DNA of 64,000 nucleotides from Hirudo medicinalis (lineage: Eukaryota > Annelida > Clitellata > Hirudinida > Hirudinidae), in NCBI GenBank assembly GCA_011800805.1, contig MPNW01000121.1, positions 66,355-130,354 on the forward strand. The letters run 5' to 3'. Under the pieces are notes generated by a model. The model was not told the origin of the DNA. It made no database searches and worked only from the letters and a program-made list of their open reading frames with translations. Positions 1 to 11,730 of this stretch are shown here, piece after piece (the stretch's first letter is position 1; every line of letters starts with the position of its first letter). Made by a program: the position numbers and the translations under genes.

Positions 1-104
<104 letters not shown>

Positions 105-153
105 TTAATTTATAATGCGCCATTTGCGTAGCGTCAGAGGCATAATAAAAAAA

Positions 154-960
154 TTAACATAATAAAAAAAGTGTTACTGTGCTGGAAGCGAACCAAAGTT
201 CTGGTAATGTTTTCTTTAGCAGGGTCTGAACTCCGCCTCTATGACCGCTCATGTTTGACGCACCATCAAATGATGCAGCGCACAAATGATCTGGACCAAG
301 ACCGAACTTGGCCAAACTTGTCACAATGCACCTGTGAATACTTCCAGCCTTTGTGGACTCAATAGACCAATACCCTAAAAACATCTTAACGACACCTTTT
401 TGCTCCAGGAAGCGAATGCAGATGCTAACTTTTTCAACCCCATTTACGTCGGTGCATTCATCCACCATAACTGCGAAGTTTGTCAAGGCAACTATCCCGG
501 CACGCAGAATGGCCTCTCCATAGGCTTCCAGAATGCTTGTTATACTTGTTTTGGCGATGGCCATTAGCTGGACAAAGCTAACAAGCCAGTAGAAACTTGG
601 TCAACCGGCCACTGGAATAATAGGATGCTATAATCGATACCATCTGTCGCTAATGACTAGTATGTGCTATTTCAGTTACGAACATAAAGTATGTCCCTCT
701 AAATAAAATCTTCATGCATTCAAAGTCTAATATTTCAGCTTTATTTGATGCGACAACAGTTTCAGTCAAAACATCTGACCCCCTTGACATCTTCAACAGA
801 TGTCATTTGTGTGCGTTGCTGAAAGCATGTTTTGCAGCTTTCTCTGACACTTTTCGGCTTGCAGATAGTGGAAGCGGTTTTGTCACCCATACTTTTTCAG
901 TTTCACTACCTGCGATCCCAAATAACTCCCTGATAACAAGGTGCCAAAATACATGACAAA
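154..960 (-). pseudogene. Decayed hAT-type transposase (TTF zinc finger / DUF4371-like)
   Basis: The open stretch 564 to 154 encodes about 136 residues typical of the N-terminal half of hAT-type transposases of the ZMYM/ZNF862 sort. It contains the motif VDECTD, where the first catalytic Asp of the RNase H-like fold is expected, and SFDGASNMSG with the second Asp. Upstream on the same strand, around 925 to 720, are WVTKPLPLS and SEKAAKHAFSNAHK, which resemble the TTF-type zinc-finger region of the same proteins. Those pieces are in different frames and are separated by stops, and the C-terminal catalytic Glu and dimerisation region are missing. The (AAT)n array lies directly beyond the break. 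It is a dead, truncated transposon remnant. No terminal inverted repeats were seen. Confidence 0.6.
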
Positions 961-1229
961 ATATACATAATAATACATAATAATAAAATGTCGTTCTTTA
1001 AATTTATGGCCTTTAATTAAATTAAAACCAATATAATATATATATATATTTATTAATTTAATAATAATGCTCATTAATTATTATCACATTAGAACGATCT
1101 TTTAAAAGCACATTCAATGTGTTCAAAATCAGGTGACAAATGCTTCATTAGTGGTGCGGCACTTAGCTTTGCGCTTCTTGTTGCACTATGAACTTTGGAC
1201 GTTTTTAAAGTTCGACATTATTTTAGAGA

Positions 1230-4200
1230 ATGTCTCGCATGAAAAAGGGAAAGTATTTCATAATTAAAACCAAAATAAATCCCGATTTGGTGTTGGAGGT
1301 GCATTTGGGTGGAGAAGAGGACGTAGTCGGTGTGTCGTCACAAATTCGTGATTGGGTTGGAAATAATGATCACCAAATGTGGTATTATGATTATAATTAT
1401 CGGACATTGGTCAACAAAAAAAATAACTTGCTTCTAGATTATAGTGGTGAGTTGGATGCTCTGCTGTTTTCATATTTATGATGTGTTTTATGCTCTTCCT
1501 TTAGATGACAAAATTGTTGTGAAGAGTTTGGAACTAACAAGATGTGAAAAGTTTATACTGGACAATAATTACATTAAAGCTGAAAAATCTGGCTTAGTTT
1601 TGGAGTTTATAGGAGCACAGTGTTTCATGAAAGAAAAAAGTGATTCTAATATTCTTCAGATTTGGAAAATCGAGAATCAGTGTGAGATAGTTCATGAGAA
1701 ATCTTTTTCATATTGTTGCTGTTGTATATACATTAATTTTTAACATTCAGGCCTGCCTTATTCTTTTACATCAAGCTCAAAAGTAACCCAAACCTGGTCG
1801 TTGATGTGAAAGGTGATGACAAAACTGCTGGAGCAAAAGTGATTGTGTATGAAAGCAAAGGAAATATGGCAGACAACCAACTTTGGTATGAAGATGAGCA
1901 GGGATTTCTTCGTTCCAAAATCAACGAATTCACCATTGATTTGACAGGTGTCATTATAAATATTACCAACCATCATGTGTGAATTTCTCATTAACTTCTC
2001 AATTGATTTGCATCTAAAAATGCTTGATTCATTTACTCGATTGCAATGTAGCGCAACCTTCTTCCTGTTCTTTACTTATGAATGCAGACAACATCCTTTC
2101 AATCAATAATTCAAGTACAACCAATTTTTCAAAATTGGCTTCATACCAATCCTTTTTTTGCTATGGATAATGCCTTGTTAATGGCAATTATAAAACAGTC
2201 TAGACCAATAGATTTTTGTAATTTTTTTTTACCTTGTTTATAATAATTTTAAAAATTATATCAAGTCATGTTCCTCATTGATAAACTGTTAATAATTTTT
2301 CATTTGAAGACAAGAATGAGGTGGTATTGAATCCTTACAATGGCCTGTCAAAACAGCAATGGATTGTGACTGGTAATTACATCAGGAATGCCAGGGATCC
2401 ATCTTTGATTCTCCAAATGAAGACTGGTAATGTTTTCATCAACCATCGCCTGGTGGCTGGGTGTGATTCCAATGACGTGAATTCTCAGTGGGACACGGTA
2501 TTTATTCCACACCAATCCATCACTCTCAGGTTGCTTGCATGTTACTTTCGACCTGATATTTGTGTGTAATTAGTGATTATTCCTATCCATAGTTTGCTTC
2601 CCCAAATTTGTAATCAGTCGAATATGATTTCAAACCTAATTAAAAATTTATTTCTAAAAATGTTTTCAGCATACTTACTCAATGTTCACCATTTATTGTT
2701 GACATTAAAGCTCAATCTTAAGTGATAAGGTTGTCATAATTTGTTTCAAAATGCAACGACTTCACCTCTCCTTGTTTCTTCAGTCACATGGGCAGGGGAA
2801 AGAATTTTGTTATCAGAAGCATGCTCACCGGTTTGACGATGGAGATTGAGGATGAAATTATCGATGTAGGAAATAAAGTCGTGTTGGGTCAATATCACGA
2901 GGATCCCTTGAAAGTCGTCAGACAACATTTCTACCAGGATAAACTTACAGGAGCGATCAGGAGTGTCCTGAGAAACTTTGTTCTCGAAGCTGCAGGTTTT
3001 TGTTTACTTGTATTTCACAAGTTGTAATGTCATAAAAAATATTGTAAACTTTTGACTGGTTATTTTGGAATAATGATAAGAGAATATCTTCACCAAATAA
3101 CAATAGTAAATATTCCATTACAATAATACAATTTGAGGAATGGTTGTAAACGTGAATCTATGGTAATTCTCTCACCTCTCACAGGTGACTGCAGGTGGAA
3201 TATATCATATCGGGCGTATCAAAAAAACTTAATAAACTTGCTCTGCCCTCGGGGGGCATGCCATATAAATGGTTGACAAAATGCTCCTATGATAATATAT
3301 ATATGGTGCTATGGGTAGCCACTGCATAAATGAACTAGATCATAATTATACATTACAATCCATAAAAATTTAATGACAACAATTTCTTCCGAAAAATCAG
3401 GTGACGGTTTGAAATTGTCTCCATATGACCCCTACAACAAAATGCAGATGTGGCTCATTGACCTGAACAAGATCAGAAACAGACACAACACAAACCTTGT
3501 TTTGCAGGCCAACAAAAGCAATAAGACTGTTATTGTTACAGAGGAAGCAGACAATATAGCTGAACAACTTTGGGAGTTCTACTTCATGTTAGTCTCATCT
3601 TTGAGAGATCTTTATAGATCCCTGTTTTTTGTTAATAAGGAATAATTTTTTTTAATATTATTCAAACAGTCATTGAATTTTATAATCTCATAAATAATCT
3701 TATCTTGTTTTCTTATCTTAATTGTGATCATGGTGCTGATCATTCTGCATTTATGTTCAATCAAAGGCCAGCAAAATGCTTCCACATAGTGAGTGTGTCC
3801 TGCAAGAAAGTTCTTGATGTGAGAGGCTGCAATGCCAGTTCTGGTGCCTCAGTGATCCTCTACTCCAAAAACGACCCATCCTCTGACAACCAGCTCTGGT
3901 ATGAGGATGAGGCGGGATTAGTTAGGTCCAAACTCAATGGATATGTATTCGATTCCTCTGGTGAGTCGTTTATGTTCGTGCTTTTCATACAATAATTACA
4001 ACATATTACAACATTACAACAAACAAAATATTTTTAGGAAATGACGTTAAAGTGATGCCTTTCAATCCCGATAACAAAGAACAATATTGGGCGATCGTCG
4101 GTGATAGGATCCAGAACAAATACGAGGAGAAGATGGTGCTTGATGTCAGTGGGGAGTCAAGAATGAGTGGAACTCCTCTCATAAAATACAAGTTCCACGG

Positions 4201-4240
4201 AGGTGACAACCAAAGGTGGAAATTTGAATACGTCGACTGA
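1230..4240 (+). CDS. Four-module beta-trefoil (ricin B-type lectin domain) protein, 8 exons
   Basis: Exons 1230-1446, 1505-1679, 1751-1947, 2310-2529, 2784-2995, 3401-3587, 3767-3960 and 4038-4240 join in frame to about 534 residues. The protein is four copies of a unit of about 130 residues. Each has a strand-rich half with NQLWYED and LRSK followed by a half beginning with a Pro-Tyr-Asn type turn (VLNPYN, LSPYDP, MPFNPD) and a QW motif. These repeated Q-x-W and LVLDV patterns are the signature of the ricin B-type beta-trefoil fold, usually carbohydrate-binding or a protein scaffold. No catalytic or toxin domain accompanies it. There is no signal peptide, so a cytosolic location is inferred. 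Odd-numbered exons end in phase 1 and even-numbered ones in phase 2, so the gene grew by duplication of an exon pair. The start is the first in-frame ATG. Ligand unknown. Confidence 0.8.
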
Positions 4241-5098
4241 TTTCAGTGGGAGCCTTGTTTTCAATCAATCGATTGATTAGTCTGCTTTGAAGTGCTTTAG
4301 TGGTTCTATATAAAGTCTTTTATCTCAATGCTTCGACATGCCTTGCATTATATCCCCACATCAAATTGCACACCTTTTTATGTTATACTTGGTATCACGT
4401 TCATCAACCATATTTTGACTTCTATTAGATTTTTTAAAATTCAGAAAGTTTGTTCATTTAAGTGTTTGGTCGTCGACCCGCTTTACACAGGGTAATTGTC
4501 GTAAAAGAGTTCTCAAAATTACCTTGTTTCAATTGCCAGTTTTGTAAGTTGTGAAAGAGTCGGTGGGAAAAAATATGCTACAAATTATCTCAATATTGGG
4601 TGGCTTGTATTAAATTTCATCTTAATGATGTTCGCTAAATAAATAACATTAACGTCATCAAGAAATACACTTATAACTTATTGAATGAAATATTAATGAA
4701 ATATTTTTATGGTCTTGGAAGCAACAGCTGACTTTCTGTTTTTTCTGACTATTTTGATCTTTTATGGGTTTTTTGGTTTTATATTTATTCCTCATGATCA
4801 TGAAATCATTCCCTTGTCAGTTATCTAAGTTTTTGCTTTGCACATGTTTGAGGAGATTTACAGATTTGAAGAGGTTCCTCAAAAACTTGAAAAAAACATC
4901 ACATTTGCTTAAAACTGACTGCAGAGTTTATTTGAATTGCCAAGGAATTTATTTTAGTCATTTAATTGCTTGATCGTGTTTCCTTTACATAAGCATGTTT
5001 GCTTAATTTTATATACTTTTATCTTATTTGTTCACTTATCTAATTTATGCTCACACAATAAACATATTGTTTTGTTGGAATCAGCATTCTTTAAAATG
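4241..5098. other. Intergenic, convergent 3' ends
   Basis: AT-rich spacer between the stop codons of the beta-trefoil gene and enkurin. Only non-coding 3' sequence is seen; the small open frames have no support. Confidence 0.6.
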
Positions 5099-6156
5099 TC
5101 ACTCAGCCACATAGATGTCTTTATATGTCTCCAGGAGTTGCACGTCCTTTTCCAGTTGCCCGAGTTCCATTTCGAGACGTTCTTTGAGCATCTTCTTTGG
5201 CGGAGTGTCCACCACCATTGGGAGTCTGAGATAGTCTTTGTAGAGTGAGTCCCACTTGTTCTTCAGCCCTTTGATGAGGGTCTCCCTCTCCTCTTCTGTC
5301 ACTTTCCTCATGTTGTTGTGGTTTTCTATTGACTTGAAATAAGCTTCCATCTGCTCCTGATTGTGCTCAAGTTCACTCTTGATCCTTTTCAGATACTCTG
5401 GTGTTCTGCCATACTCCTTATTGAATGTGTCATTAATTTACGATCTTTAGCTTAATTCACAATTTCAGATTTAATAACAAGATTATATGAATGTGAAAAG
5501 TATTCCAATTTTTTACCTTTTTATTCAGGAAAATTGGTTGAAGACCAGAGGGATCTAGAAACTGTTTGTCTCCTTTCCTTGTATCCACATAAATTCTTTT
5601 TGGACACTTAGGAATAGCATTGATACTTTCCACAGCATTTTCAAGAATGAAATCCTTTTTTGTGCTCAGACCCATGAGTGGTTTTTCGTCATGTTTTGGC
5701 ACGGGAGGCTTTCTTTTACGTTCATCTGGATATCTGAATTCGTTGGATTCTGTAGGAATATAATCATTTAAAACCAGCATTTCAATGAGTTATTAATGAA
5801 TTTTCATTAACATTACTCTTACGAGCCACGAAGAACGATGAAATTTAACGTCGCTCACGTCGTGGGATTCTTGGTTCCTTTTCGTGTTTCCTTAAAAATT
5901 GTTCTGGTGGCCTCGTATCTACTTTAGCAGGTCCCATCGTCCTGTGAGCACATTTGGCACTTCCACGCTTAATTTCCTGGTTCGCATTAAACTTTGACTT
6001 GTATCTACACGTAAAGCATTAACATTTTTTTAAGCAGATTTAAGAAATTAAGCGATATGATGGCGAATGGGATGGATGTCTAGACCTGGTAGCCCTCTCT
6101 TCCACAGTTGGTTCTTTTGGGATTAAGTTATAAATGCTTTCATCTCCGAAATCCAT
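5099..6156 (-). CDS. ENKUR: Enkurin, 4 exons
   Basis: Exons 6156-6086, 6004-5850, 5749-5517 and 5416-5099 join in phase and give 258 residues, against 256 in human enkurin. Enkurin is a microtubule inner protein of motile cilia and flagella that binds calmodulin and was first described as a TRPC channel partner in sperm. Visible landmarks in order are SIYNLIPKEP near the start, RTMGPAKVDT, a proline-rich stretch KRKPPVPKH, KRIYVDTRKGDKQFLDPSGL, then EYGRTPEYLKRIK opening the C-terminal enkurin domain with its long helix. The domain ends LGQLEKDVQLLETYKDIYVAE, just like the family. Start codon, length and all four exon joins agree, so the model is firm. It is transcribed divergently from the DAGL gene, 874 bases away. 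Presence of the gene implies motile cilia or flagellate sperm in the host. Confidence 0.93.
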
Positions 6157-7030
6157 CTTAATTGCACACACACAAAATCAAGTCGCTATCTCACATAAAT
6201 ACTACAGAGGTGTCCGTTGCCAGGTAACTAAGCGAAGGTGATGTTAAACATATCAAATAATATATCATAACGAAGCCTCTCTTGTTCCGTTGAAATTTTT
6301 TTTTAACGCAGTTACTAATGTATTAAAGCCTTAATTCAAATGATAACTTCAAGCAAGGTAAATTTTAAAAAGAGGAAAAATATGAGGTTATAAGTCGTAG
6401 GATATTAATTCAAATTAAGCAATTAATATAAAATATATTGACTTAAATAAATTTGTATGTAAAACTTGGAAGCTGTAATTCTCGAATGTCAAATATTTGT
6501 GTGTTCAAAATATTCGAGCCAGTGATTTACACAGAAATTTGTCGCTGTGGAGTTTTGCTCAATTGGTCATCTAATGGCCTTTTTTTTGCTTTTCCATGAC
6601 CAAATTAACATGACTTAGTGGCTTGTAAGTGTACTTCCACCTAGTGGGGGTGCAGCTACTGGGACGGGTGGGGAGATGTCCTCAATATTTTGGGGTGGGG
6701 ATAAATAAATCTCTGGTTTGGGTTTCAATCCTATCCTAACCATGAGGTTGGCGATTTCTTGGCGTCAAGCCATTCTCTGCAGTGGAATTATGAGGGCTCT
6801 ACAAAGTGAAGATCTGGTTCATTGAGTGTTTAAAATATTTTGCAGTTACGAGTGATTATTTATTAAATAATAACTTATGCATTTAAATAATTGTGAAAGT
6901 AACGTAGAAATTTATATTTTGTTATGTATATTTTTCTTAGCAATGGGAAAATGTGAACGTTGTTTATATTAAGTTTTGGAGGATAAAGCGGTTTGGTGGT
7001 AGGAGTTTTCGTCTGCTGGGAAATGTAAAA
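6157..7030. promoter_or_regulatory. Divergent intergenic region of enkurin and DAGL
   Basis: 874 bases separate the two start codons on opposite strands, so both promoters must lie here or share it. No TATA box placement could be fixed. The middle holds a fragment of the dispersed repeat described elsewhere (about 6577-6618). Confidence 0.4.
6577..6618 (+). repeat. Dispersed short repeat, partial copy
   Basis: Contains the core TTTTTGCTTTTCCATGACC followed by AAATTAACATGACTTAG, shared with copies at 16461, 26981 and 54161. Only the 3' half is recognisable. Confidence 0.5.
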
Positions 7031-10000
7031 ATGCCGAAATTACGTACAATTTTTGGAACCCATAATGTCGCAAGCGATGAATTGATGATATTTGCAGTAT
7101 TTGATATCTTAAGTCATTCAATATGGTGAATCATGTTCTCCGATTTTAGATATTTAAATTAACTTTCTTTATTATCTTGTTTGTCATATTAATTCAAGGT
7201 TTCCACTACCGATTTTGTTGGGCATTGACAACTCCTATTTGAAACATTGCTCGGGTGGACTTTTGCACATAACAGAGTTTTATTTTTGGACTCTTCCAAA
7301 AATGTTTGTTACAGAAATAATGATTTCCATTTGGATAGCCAATATTTCTATGAAAGGGACTGTGATTAATCCTGCTCCAAGAGCTTTCATATCTCATTTA
7401 ATTGTTCTGAAAGTAGGTAGACTTTTGCATGTGACAGTTTTATTTTTGGACTCTTCCAAAAATTGTTGTTAGCCTACAGTCTTCTTAGATTTTTTCTTAA
7501 TTTTGAGGAAAGAAAATGGAGTGGAAAATTATGAAACAAATAAATGTCTTTCTTAGTGATTAACAGATTTATAAGCGAAATAACTCACTAATAATATTTG
7601 TATGACATGAGTGTTTTGTTTAAAATGTCAGTTTATGTTGGATATGCTTGTTCTTCTCGTGCATGCCTCATCGATAGTTGAACTCGTATTTTATGGTTGG
7701 TGCAGCACTAGTGTGGTCAGTGCTATGCTTATTTTAACTATCATCCATCACGTGACTCTTTGCACCAACTGGCATTGGTTTATTCCAAGTTCTTACACAA
7801 TTTCGACTTTGGCAAGTTTATTTCCTTACTTTGTTGATGCGAAGTGAGTGGCTTTCTTTTATTTCATTAATATTCTAATTTTTTTAAATGTCTTGTTGTA
7901 GATGTAGATGCAAAAATAGCCTGCATAATAATTTGTTATTGTTATTTCTTAAATGACTACAGATTAAACACATGGCTTGTTGATAAATTTGGAATTTCTG
8001 AATTTTATGAAACCAGCATTGGCTTCAATCAAATTGTTCATTTGTCAAACGAAACTCTAAAGGTTAAAAAATACATCAAATTTTTAAAGCGTGAACGAGC
8101 TGATGTTGATTTTATGTCGAGGAGTTTATTGAATCAAAGGATCATAGCGTAATATTTGCAAAAGAATTTGTAAGAAATGTCTTCATTGCACACAACAGGA
8201 CAAATGATTTCTCTTCACTCCATGCTTTTGTTTTCCTTGCAGGTGCTTCTTCCAATGGGTGATCTCGATCTGAGTCATGGCGACGTCATTGCAGGCTTGA
8301 TAATCTTGGCAATGACTCAGAAACAAGAGAATATGGAGAGGGAGGGGTGCAGCTGTATGGAAACGATGGAGAGGGATGAACAGATTGTCGTGCAGGAGTG
8401 GATGACTCTGAAGAATGCCAAACATTACCTCAAGTATGCAGCTGGGGTTTATGGGTGGAAGATGTTTGCAGTTCAAAGCGGAAAACACTGCAAGGAACTT
8501 CTGTCCTCTTTCAGGGAGAAGAGGTTGCATCACTAATAACAAATATGATGATTACGGTGATGATGATATTGATAGTGGTGATATTGTAATTCTGTTTGAT
8601 AGTAATTTTCTTGAAAGTTGAACAAGAGTCTTCATTTTTGATTTCCATGAAGACTGAATTATTTTCCTTCCTCTGGTAACGTGGAGTTGTACGACTACTT
8701 GGCCTTTCTTGTCTTAAGTGAATCGAAAGCTCAACAAGTTGTCCATGCTGAGCTCAAAAGTTTGGTAGGACTTACTAAGCATAACAACCAGTATAGCTTT
8801 CATTGTTAACTTCATGTGTGATATAAGCACCGCAGTAATATTGATTTTATATTGTGATAAAATTATAATAGTAATTATTGTCCAGCCCTTTCAACTGGGG
8901 TACGTGGTCTTGGTGGATTTCCAGCTCAAGAAAATAATTATTGTTCTCAGGGGTTCTCAGAGTGTGACAGTTGAGTAGAAGAATTTCTTGAAATTTTCCT
9001 GAAAAGTTGTAAATATATTTGCTGCACGTTCTGGTTTTTAAAAGTTAAAATTTGCAATGAAGCTGCTTTAATTTTCATCATTCCACAATTTGTTTTCCAG
9101 GACTTCATCATTGACATCTTATCCTTTGAGAGTGATTCCTTGAATGTACCGGAAGTGGAGGACGCAAGAGTTCATTATGGTATCCTTGAAACTGCCAAGA
9201 TGATGATGGGATATCTTGCTGGTGAAGCAGTTTCATTGCCAAACTTTAAAATATTTGCATATTTCTTTTTGGAATAGTTAATGAATATCAAGAGAGTTAT
9301 CAGTCTTTCATGGATAGCTAAGGTAGATTAGATCCCCATAACTTTCATTCTTGGATACTTGCTCAGAGTTGCCAGACAAGCGAGGCATGACCATCCTTCA
9401 GCGAGCCAAAAGGAAGATTGTGGAAGAGGTCGGCCAAGAAAATGGAAAAGTGAGTGGTGTTCGTGTTCTCATTACGTATTCGATACATTTCCACTATAAA
9501 CTGTTTTGTTTGTTAGAAGTCATTGCAACGTGAGTAACTTTGCAGGATTTCAGAGTGGTTATTGTTGGCCACAGTTTGGGTGCAGCAGTGGGTGCTGTGT
9601 TGAGTGTTCTTTTGAGAAAGAAAGCAGAGTATGAGAATGCCACCTGCTTTGCCTTTTCACCACCAGCAGGCCTAATGAGGTTTAATTGTTGTAATTATAA
9701 TAATAATAAAATAATAATAATTATTATTATTATATAATATTATTATATAATTATATATTATAATATTATATTATTATATAATATTATTATTATATAATAA
9801 TTATTATTATAATTATAATAACATATAATATTATATGAGCTTTAATTGTTGCAATTATAATTATTATTTATGTCGATGTCATTATTAACTTGTAATAGGA
9901 AATGATGCTCACAAACGATGTTTTTGCAAAATTTATAGGATTATTTCTCCCACCCAATCAGTTCAGTTAACACAATCAAGTTGAGAAACTTAATTTGATT

Positions 10001-10347
10001 AAATAATAGAAAGGCAGATAATGCCTTTACATAGAACTCGGACATCATGACAAGCGTGCATTTTTAATTATTCAGTGAGAGCTTAGCGAGGTACACATCA
10101 TCATTTGTGTTCACAATATTCATGGAGCACGACATTGTGCCCAGATGTGACCATTTCCAGGTGATTGATGTCAAGGTCAAAATCCTCCAAATACTCAGGG
10201 AATGTGATGTGCCCAAAGTATTAATTTTTCTTCATGCAAGAATTAATAATTTGGAAATTAAATTAAAATTGGTGACCAATAACTAATATAAATGTATTAT
10301 TAATTATATTAATATATTATAATTAATATTATTATTAATAAGTATAT

Positions 10348-10383
<36 letters not shown>

Positions 10384-11296
10384 CCTAATATATAGCTTAT
10401 TAGCTATCCTAGCTAGCTACTTATCATATATTAAATGTCACTATCAAGTATAAAGTGCTGAAAATGTCGAGCATCAAGAAATGGAAAGAGGCAGCGATGC
10501 GCGAAGTTCTGTCCAAAAGACAAGTTTCAAGCTGGAATTTGATTCCCTCAGCTGAAGCCAGTGTCAAAAAATACCAGGTTTCGTATTTTACTTCTAATCT
10601 ATTTTTAATTTTTTTAATTTCTAATTTTAAAGTGAAGCGTAGAATTTGTTAAGTACAATTTAAGTGCAATCACAGATCAGCAATAAATTAGTTTCTGTTT
10701 TTGTGTCATGCCATGTATTCAATTCCAGTAATTAATTCCATAAATTTATTTAAAATAACCTGAATACTCCAAACAACAGAAACGGTTGGACGAAGCAATC
10801 AGCAAAGCAATCATCGAGAGATCAGAAGCTCGCAAGTTTTACCTTCCTGGAACTCTTGTTATGGTCAAGGAAAACATAATTAAGAGGTTGTCCATGTTGG
10901 TGTGCAATGATTATTATCTTATTACTTTTAAACCCATCATTATCATGTCATCTTGCATTCTATTGAGAAGAATTTAATATCGAGTATTCGTGGTAATACT
11001 AATTGCCACAGCTTTGTAATCATCTGACGTAAATCAAGCTTTGATTAAATCAATGGATGAACATTTTATCAAGGAAAATGACTAGATACTTAAAGTTATT
11101 CTCAATGTCGTTGTTAAAAATAATAGTGAAATTTCTATTGTTAAAAAGTCCAAACCAGAAAAGAAAGACGATATATGAGGCCCACTTTTGCCAGAGAACA
11201 ACAGAGGAATTGTCTCATCTTTCCATCCACAGAAGCATGATCAAGCAACACTTTCCAATTGCTCTCAGCAAGGCTCTAACCTACCTCGTCAAGTAG
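7031..11296 (+). CDS. DAGLB: sn1-specific diacylglycerol lipase, DAGL-beta-like, 15 exons
   Basis: Exons 7031-7125, 7199-7412, 7632-7843, 7963-8062, 8122-8169, 8243-8523, 8653-8764, 8886-8969, 9101-9221, 9367-9449, 9546-9679, 10076-10217, 10449-10577, 10780-10886 and 11149-11296 all join in phase, giving 669 residues (human DAGLB 672). The family hydrolyses diacylglycerol to 2-arachidonoylglycerol at membranes. The N-terminus (VASDELMIFAVF) and SMKGTVINPAP belong to the four-helix membrane part; then LSHGDVIAGL, YGWKMF, the lipase core VLRGSQSV, GHSLG with nucleophile Ser460, and EHDIVPR with Asp514. Where the family has YPPGRIIH with the catalytic His, this protein reads YLPGTLVM (Met613). 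It is far diverged. The 59-base intron 8063-8121 and the acceptors of exons 13 and 15 are the weakest points. AATAAA lies at 11640. Confidence 0.85.
7413..7472 (+). repeat. Degenerate partial copy of DAGL exon 2 inside intron 2
   Basis: About 52 bases from 7419 match 7253-7308 of exon 2 (ACTTTTGCA..., then GTTTTATTTTTGGACTCTTCC) with several changes and small deletions. It begins right after the exon 2 donor site. Confidence 0.75.
9700..9840. repeat. AT-only low-complexity tract in DAGL intron 11
   Basis: Roughly 140 bases built of ATT/AAT and TATA units with self-complementary stretches. Confidence 0.85.
10351..10382. repeat. (TA)n microsatellite
   Basis: About 14 TA units within DAGL intron 12. 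Confidence 0.85.
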
Positions 11297-11639
11297 AATG
11301 TTGAATTGTCATAGAGAAACACATCTCAATGATTTTGATCAAAATCATCGTTACATGCACCGATTTGTGAATGTCGACGAAATAAATAACTCTGGAATTA
11401 AGAGATCTTATACTTATACGCAGACAGGGGCGGTTATTGTTGTGGGATCCGACAGTTCCAAGTCGGGTCATGGTTTTGCTATTGTCGGTGTTGTCACGCA
11501 AGACTGCATCTCTGGTACTTGTCAAAAAGTTGAAAGCTATGAATGCTGGGCAGAATCCTACCCGCGCTTCAAACAGCTTCGTTGGACAGGAATCAGAAAG
11601 AATTATTTTCGTAGACTTTCGTAAAGTGTGAGTTTCGTA

Positions 11640-11645
11640 AATAAA
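11640..11645 (+). terminator. Candidate poly(A) signal of DAGL
   Basis: AATAAA, 344 bases after the stop codon and 86 bases before the K2P start codon. Confidence 0.4.
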
Positions 11646-11730
11646 ATGACAGTCGGAGGATTTAATAAGCGATAAGAACACAAAAATACAAATATATGTC
11701 GGACGGTTTGTTGTCTGGGTATGAGAAACT

